64,000 nucleotides of DNA from Escallonia rubra. Its lineage: Eukaryota; Streptophyta; Magnoliopsida; Escalloniales; Escalloniaceae. This document shows, piece by piece, positions 57,539-64,000 of this stretch. The notes below the pieces were generated by a model. It ran no database searches. It was not told the DNA's origin and saw only the letters and a list, made by a program, of their open reading frames with translations. Position numbers and translations under genes: made by a program. The stretch covers positions 48,371 to 112,370 of the forward strand of contig JAVXUO010002652.1 in assembly GCA_033065855.1 (NCBI GenBank). The letters run 5' to 3'. The first letter of the stretch is position 1. Each line of letters starts with the position of its first letter.

Positions 57539-60120
57539 CAAAACCTAAGGCTAGTATTATATATATATTAAAAAAAATCTTAGCTGATTATTTGTTAGAC
57601 CTTTACGACAATTTGGTGAGAAATATTTCCGTTAACTTTAGTGACATTTTTTTTTAAACGAAATATTGTAGATTGGTGGAGCTGAGCCTTACGTTTATGA
57701 CCCTTAACGACAAGTTTATTTTATAAACCATAAATAATAATGTAACGTTAATAAGTGATATTGAATGAAGTGTTTAGTGACGATTAATGTGACTGAATTT
57801 TATCGGCAATCTTTAGAGACAAATTTTATGAACCATAAGTTGAAATTTAGTGATACCTTGTAAGTGATATTAACTGGAGTCTTTAGTATTGATTAGCGTG
57901 AATGACATTTTTTTGAAAACTTTTAGCGACAATTAGTGAGCTGGTTGGTAAATAAATAAATACATAAAATCGAAATCGAAATCTGAATTATTTGAAAAAT
58001 AATGTCAACTCTTTAATTTTAGAAAGAGGTGAACCAAGGAGGAAATTAGGGAGAGAATTAAGACAATACATTAAAATGGGAATTCGGTTACAATGAGAAG
58101 GAAAGTTTTCATACGGTCACAGAAACAGAAAAGAGGAAAGAGAGAAAAGAGAAAGAGAATTTTACAGAGAAGGGTGTGTGTTCGTGAGAAATGGAGAGAG
58201 AGTGATACAGAAAAGCGAAGAAGTCTCAGCAGGAAGAAAAGAGAGAAGGGAAAGAGAAAGGGAGAAAGAGAAAGCTGACGAGGACACCGGCGATTTTGAG
58301 TTTCGATTTCGGTAAGCGTGGATTCCTTTTTTCCTCTTAGTTTACACTTTTTTAATGTGTGTTTGAAGAGCTGTGATGTAGCCTGTAGGGTGATACAACT
58401 GTGTGTGTATTGTGGTTAGAGAGAGAGAGAGAGACTGTGAGGGGCTGCGGTTGGCGTGTTCGTGTTGTGCGGGCAGCCATGGTGGCTGCCGTAATATGCA
58501 TTTGTGTGTCGGATTGTGGGGTTTGTGACTGCCGTAGGGTGTGTGAAGTGCTGATGCAAGCGTAGGTGGAGGTGTACAGCTGTATTGCTGTGTTCGTGGA
58601 GTTGGTGTGTGTTCAAGGGAGGAGGTGCAGGTGTGTGAGGGGACATGCTCGAAAAAAAAAGAGAGAGAATGGGCAGTGTGCTGTGGGTGTGTGTAATGCA
58701 TTGTGGGTGTGTGCGCATGATCAAGGCAGTGCATTGTGGGTGTGTGTAATGCAATGGGCTATTGGTCTGTCAAGGGTGTTTTTGGACTATCTTAGTAGCT
58801 GCCATGGTGTATGATAGATTGGTTAGGGGTGAGCATGCAAGAAGTGTGTGTGAAAAATCAGGGAGGGGGGCAGTATTCATGAGTGTGAACCTGGGTGCAG
58901 TGGACTGGTTTGGAAATGCAGTGTGTTCTTGTGGAATGTGGGTATGTAATTAGTGTGGTTTGATTGTTTGTCAATTTGGAGGTTGAGTGGAATTTGAGCA
59001 GTGCTGAAACTTGATTGTTTGTGTGGGAGGGTGTTTGGAGGTTGAGTGGAGTAGGTGTGAAGTGAGCAGTGCGTGAGGGGGAAAATTGGGTGCATGATTG
59101 TGTAGGTGTGTGAGGCAGCTAGGTGGTGGGTTTCCAGTTGTGGCATGCATTGTGTGAAGGAGCTGTGGGTGTGTGCGTGTGTGTATGAAGGTGTAACTTG
59201 TGAAAAGTTTGTGAAGCTAGTGTTTGGAGAGTGTATACATACAGTGTGTGCAAGTAAGTGTTTGTGAGAGTTTGTGGGTGGGTTAAAGTGTATATTATAA
59301 TACCTTGGGCTTTGTTATAATTTCTGGTAAAATTTCATAATTTTCTGAAATTATATGTATTTTTAGTATTTTCTGTAATTTCAGATTTGTGAAATTCTTT
59401 TGGAGCCTTAAAACTAATGAAAATGTTTTGGAAAAATTTAAGAAATGTTTTTGTATCACGAAGACGACTCAGGTTCAGTTTTGTAAATTTTAGAGTTGAT
59501 TTCCTATTATTATCTATATCGCATTTGATTTAGCTAAACTGACGATTTTAAATTGATTTCGACACTTTTTAATTCTTGATTTTAATTTCTGTATTATCCT
59601 TGTATATTGTAAAGCAGTTTAAAATTTTATGGGACTTTATTTTCACCTAGAAACAATTATGGCTATTTATGGAGTTTTATTGCCTTTAAATAAAAAAATT
59701 TAATTTAAAAATATTCAAAATTTCAGAAAATTCATATTTTGACTTTTTATAATGTTTTAAGCAATAAAAGTGTTTTATTGTAATTTATTATGAATTTTAG
59801 GATATCGTTACGCATTAACTAGCGTACATAATTTTCGGTTAGATTGGTCGTGTGCGGAACCCGCTTCGAGTCGCGCGATTTCGGGGTTAGATGTGAGCAC
59901 GTGGTGGGTAGTCGATATTAGGTTTATAGTATTGTAGTATAGATTGTGTTCTAACATGTGGATTGCCAATCTAGGTTTATTCAGAGGATATTAATGATCA
60001 AGGGTTGATAGCATTGCTTAGCTTGGACCGAGGAAAGGAATTCTATCCGAACCCCATTTCGTTATTCTGTTTTCAAATGTTTAAAATAACAGTTTTACAG
60101 AATACATTGATTGTTGATTT
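57539..60120 (+). mobile_element. Truncated long LTR related to 16887-20272
   Basis: Begins TGTAACAGCCCAAAACC against TGTAATACCCCAAAGCC in the intact one. It shares the middle AAAATTTCATAATTTTCTGA and ATATGTATTTTTAGTATTTT (59330-59380 against 18645-18700) and a later block (about 59840-60060 against 19150-19380). The last ~900 bp of the LTR are missing. The GA-rich (58090-58280) and GT-rich (58370-59280) stretches give long but low-complexity ORFs. Confidence 0.75.
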
Positions 60121-60615
60121 CTATGATTGTATAAATATTTTTTTTTAAACTACCCATGAACATACATCTCCTCCTATGTAATAATAAATAATGGCCATCT
60201 CATATGTTTTGTACCTTTTAGTTAGTGACGTTAAAAAAATGTTGTTCAGAACTATCACTAAAGATGTCTTGAAAAAATGCCACTAACAATTTGTAGCAAC
60301 AATTAATGGTCATTATATGGGAAGTTGTGGGGTATTCCTACTTTCGAGATTACAGCCAAAATCTTTCATTAATCCAAAGCAACCTATTCAACTACAACAA
60401 ATTTTCAAAATCGCGCCGTTTATCGGTGCAAGTTGTGTGCATATTATATGTTAGAAGATTAGACTAATGATAGAGGCAAGCCCTATTGCCAAAGCCTTTG
60501 GAATGATGGTACTACCTCATTTTAAATCTGTGCACCATCTTCTCGCAAAAAAAATGTATCTATCTATTTTAATAAAAGGACTAAACCTGATAAAAAGCAG
60601 TGCAGGGATGAAGTT

Positions 60616-62004
60616 TTTTTTTTTTTTGAAAAGGGTTAAAAATCTTACCACATATATGAACAAGGATACAGAGTACAGAGCATGTAACGAAGCATATACA
60701 TCAGTCCTAGCTAAGTAAGAATAAACATATACAACAATTCCCAAACCCGCCTACGGTGGTCGGTTCACTTAGACCTCTGCTCTAGGTCACAAAAATAGCA
60801 TGGTCCACTGGAGCAGTCCAGTCCATGTACACAGGGAGGCAACACCGTCCAGCAAAACGAGCTAAGCGTTGAGCTTTAGTCAAAACCTGCTTACTGGTCA
60901 TGCTCAACGAGTAGTACTAAGCCGCATCCAACCTGTAGTACAAATCAAAAAAGGTCAGGGAAGTTGTTGTAGAAAGAGCATCCTTCCCTGTCAACTGTGC
61001 CATCAAAGAAGTGTCATTAGTAAATAACTTGATGTGTAAAAACTGATGACCTAAGGCCCAAAAAAATAGTGTAACTTAATGCAAGCACTGACGCCAACAA
61101 ACGATCACTACAACAAACAGAACGTGCAAAGGATCCCACGTACTGCCCGGACTCATCCAGTGCCTCCATAACAATACCCACACACAGCCGTTCGGCTACC
61201 CAAACCTGACTAAAATGAAAAGAAATAGGCCTCAACTCCAAGTCACGATGCCCCCCGGAATACAAGATTATTGTGTCGGTCACACCCTGCCCCAACCGTC
61301 CTATTTGTACAGCTAGCGCTGCTGCTAGAAAATGATCATGATGAAGTTGTAGCCCCTTCGACCAGGCCAAGGAGTTGGAACGCGAGAGACAGGCTGCATG
61401 AGCAATGACCTTGGCTGGGGAAAGACTAGAATCACGAAACACGAGCTGGTTACGTGCTAGCCAGATGGCCCAGAGAGTGAAAGCAACAACACTAAAAGAA
61501 TGTGTAGGAGTATCGTGAGTACGGAAGGGTGTGTTAAGCCATCCAACAAGTCACTCAGGAAGGGTGCACTCTAGAGTATCTATTCGTAACCCGAGAGTGC
61601 CCCCAAACCAGATAGGTCAAACAACTTCACAAGAGAGAAACAAATGTGAGCTAGACTCCTCATAATGAAGACATAGTGGACATGAGGTAGTCCCTGAGAG
61701 ATTTCTTCGATGTAACATAACTTGAGTAGGAAAGCGGTCCAACAAACAAAGCCCTAGGAAGAAAAGAATCTTATGTGGAAGTTAGAGTTTTCACAGGCGT
61801 CACCAAACAGTCGTTGGTATAGCAGGAAAAATAAGGGTTTGACGATCTTCCTTTGCAAGGAGGTCGTAGGCAGAGCTAACAGAGAATTCTTCATGGGCCA
61901 AAGGTGCCTAATACCATTGTTCATGGTAGCCATATCGAGTCAGGTACAAACTTCATATGTCATGAACAATAGGCCTCGAAAGATGTGCCTCCAATTTGTG
62001 CCCT
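60616..62004 (-). mobile_element. 5'-truncated LINE insertion
   Basis: A T-run at 60614-60627 marks the poly(A) tail of a minus-strand element. AGGGATGAAGTT occurs at 60604-60615 and again at 62005-62016 as a 12-bp target duplication (the tail and duplication overlap by two T). Only the 3' end of ORF2 is present, the usual result of incomplete reverse transcription. Confidence 0.92.
61017..61780 (-). pseudogene. LINE ORF2 3' end: zinc-binding and RNase H-like
   Basis: On the minus strand a zinc-binding stretch CPLCLHYEESSSHLFLSC (about 61640-61700) is followed by a stop, PIWFGG, and then an open frame (61442-61017) with an RNase H-like domain (AAALAVQIGRLGQG, DRLLASVLALSY). Same domain order as the LINE at 31427-39960 but a different sequence, so a different LINE family. 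Confidence 0.75.
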
Positions 62005-62016
62005 AGGGATGAAGTT

Positions 62017-62693
62017 CTTGACAATACCAACAACAACGTTTTAGAACAAAACATATCTAAATTTGATTCGAGGCCCAATCAAAATGATGAGCACTTTTCA
62101 TATAAGTTTTTCTGATGTACAATTATGAGTGGGGAAAATAAAAAAGTCTCGGATTTTGAGTTACTGACTACCTTGGAGGTGTCAATCATTCCTCTATTTA
62201 TTAATGTCAATCATCCAATAATAATCAACACCTTGCAAGCGAAAACAACAGATCTGCAAAGTGTAGCCGCGATGTTGAGCACTTCTCGTGTAAATTTTCA
62301 GAGAATATGATGTCGTTGTGACGCATTGTGATAACCGCGTTGAGATACTTTCAATTTACTATACATTTATGTATTATTCAAATACATCTTCTTGTTGTTA
62401 GAAAGTTTGTCAGGAGCCACCCGAAAATGTTGACTTGCAAGATAAATAAATAAAAAAGGAGTGACTCTCAGAACCTTACGAACTCTTAAAAGCTATAAAG
62501 ACGTTGTTTTTTGTGTGTTTCGTTTTTTAAATACCTAGAGAAGGCTTGATAGAATTCTAATAAAATTAGAAATGACGGTTGGACCTTTAGCCTCATGATT
62601 CTTGGGTATCAAGTTAAATTATTTTCAAAACTCTAATTCACCTAAAATGTAATTACCAATCTCGTAGTTGACCAAGTTTGATCGGGTTCTAAG
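62017..62693. other. Region upstream of MYB-like exon
   Basis: AT-rich. The expected SANT-domain exon (Trp-rich) of a MYB-related gene was looked for here and not found. A 61-codon ORF at 62125 has no recognisable similarity. Confidence 0.5.
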
Positions 62694-63536
62694 GAATTTG
62701 TGACTTCAAGATCCCCAACCCAAGTAGCCAATCACGTGCAAAAGTATTTTCTTCGCCAGAATCAAGAAGAACAAGCGTCACCCCCTAGCCTGTTCGAGGT
62801 GATAACATGTCTTCTTTTGTCATTACGATTTACTTGCCTTTGTCCCACGAAAGAGTGTTACTTGACTTTTATAACAAAAACCTAACTAAGAAAGGATAAA
62901 AAACACAATGTAAAAACTAAGATTTTAATCGGCATCTATGCCCTATAAAATAGCTATCTTAAACCTGTCGAGAAGATGATGTTTGTTTATATGTTTGTTT
63001 GTTTCTTCCTTCGTTGAATTTCTATCATTTTAAGATAGTCATCGATTCTATTTCTTTATGTAAAAAATGTCAAATCAAAAGGCTAACATGACAAACCTAT
63101 GTAACAATTTATATTGTCAATGCTATTATCTTGCTTACCAAACAAAATAATAAGTCGGACCCTGAGCACCACTAAATTTCCCTCAGATTAGTTCCTTACT
63201 AATCTGCCCTATTCTGGCAAGTGGCGAACAATGAATCAGCGACCGAAGTAGTTGATACTAACACTCACGCGACCATTGCCTCAACTATACCTCGTAGACT
63301 ATTACAACCGCAGATCAGCTTGTCCGAACAATTATTTGAAATGCGGTCACCAAGATCAAATGCCAGTTTGGATCTGTGGATCATCTGAACCAGCTATTTG
63401 CAACGCAACACCAGATTTAGAGCTTACACTTACAACTCCCAATCCAGAAATAAACCACCTCTTGCTTCTTTTGAAGATTACTTTGGATACACTAGCATGG
63501 AACACTTGCGTTACACGTAGATATGGTCGAAGATAA
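62694..63536 (+). pseudogene. MYB-related (SHAQKYF-type) gene fragment
   Basis: A 105-bp exon (62694-62798), bounded by an acceptor CTAAG and a donor GTGATA, reads EFVTSRSPTQVANHVQKYFL, the end of the second MYB repeat in SHAQKYF-class transcription factors (usual wording TRTPTQVASHAQKYF); here the signature is NHVQKYF. A second open stretch (about 63252-63536) contains PDLELTLTTPNPE, like the LxLxL repression motif near the C-terminus of such proteins. The N-terminal repeat exon was not found upstream, so the gene is incomplete or a pseudogene. The link between the two stretches is inferred. Confidence 0.6.
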
Positions 63537-64000
63537 TTTTTGAGATGATATCATTAGGTTTATTGGGAATAAATTATATAAATCAATTATGTTCTACAAC
63601 ATTCGTAGTATTATAGATAATATTTTTTCTCATCAAACTTTTTGTTTCGCAATGTTTAGAATAGATTCATTCCCCTATGTATATTTCATTTAAACAATTT
63701 AATAAAGGAGTCATAAATGAAGGGTAGGAGTGTTATTGGCGTAGTTAACGAAGGACATAATCGTCCTTAAAATGATTTACAACATTCGTACTTTTATAAG
63801 TAGTATAGATCAGTGTCTATAGAAGAAAATATCACCTTCAAATTCATTATTCTTATGCGGCTGCATAAAGTACGATGTCCAATACCCAAAGCTCTCAATT
63901 ATGCCCACTCTTCTTGAAGCTTACACGTACACAATGATTGTTCGATTATATTCCAACACATTGTTGAGAGTTAATCTTGATTCTACAAAGTTATGACAAT
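63537..64000. other. AT-rich flank
   Basis: Nothing recognisable up to the window end. Confidence 0.5.

Noticed and set aside
58093-58278. Arg/Lys-rich small protein
   Set aside because: A purine-rich GA tract translated in one frame; no conservation visible in the related LTR.
58342-58754. Overlapping 110-130 codon ORFs on the minus strand
   Set aside because: Low-complexity GT-rich LTR sequence, with several overlapping frames of similar odd composition.

Overview
The window is plant nuclear DNA, most likely from a eudicot. The evidence is low gene density, GT-AG introns, a CYP716-type cytochrome P450, fragments of AUX1/LAX, BUB3-like and SHAQKYF-type MYB genes, and nested plant transposon families: Ty3/gypsy with a plant mobile domain, TRIM, CACTA, hAT and L1-type LINE. 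No rRNA, tRNA or CRISPR array was seen. The species cannot be named from the sequence.

Layout. 1-7710 is a duplicated segment: positions 1 and 5521 start the same sequence. The first copy keeps only 84 bp of a P450 coding start (1947-2030); the second carries a complete three-exon CYP716-family gene (7626-9433, 481 aa), the only convincingly intact host gene. From 9803 to 30434 lies a defective Ty3/gypsy retrotransposon of about 20.6 kb with two ~0.75-kb LTRs, gag, protease and integrase remnants and no recognisable reverse transcriptase. It also carries an antisense, intron-bearing plant-mobile-domain (PMD) gene. That antisense gene is split by a 3.4-kb solo LTR (16887-20272, 5-bp target duplication CCACT) and by a 6.7-kb CACTA element (21428-28170, 3-bp duplication CAA). 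The CACTA element carries a splice-restorable 102-aa ORF, three copies of an exon/intron module and one exactly bounded exon of an AUX1/LAX auxin-influx-carrier gene.

From about 31427 to 39960 a minus-strand L1-type LINE (endonuclease, reverse transcriptase, RNase H, DUF4283-like ORF1) sits inside an older repeat array. Its ORF1 is broken by a hAT-like element (37143-38813) that holds a BUB3/WD40-like gene fragment. 41231-44089 is a small non-autonomous LTR element whose LTR 3' part resembles that of the large gypsy element; just before its right LTR is a 17-bp satellite resembling the inverse of an LTR motif. 46492-47596 is a terminal-inverted-repeat element with GC-rich minisatellite content. 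49360-57430 is a ~4-kb tandem duplication, each copy holding two different TRIM elements side by side. 57539-60120 is a truncated relative of the 16887-20272 LTR. 60616-62004 is a 5'-truncated LINE with a 12-bp target duplication. 62694-63536 holds pieces of a MYB-related gene.

How it fits together: the P450 (a likely triterpene oxidase) is the functional unit, with a locally duplicated promoter and a retrotransposon starting 370 bp after its stop. Almost everything else is layered transposon sequence, from which the order of insertion can be read and in which two different DNA transposons have picked up host exons.
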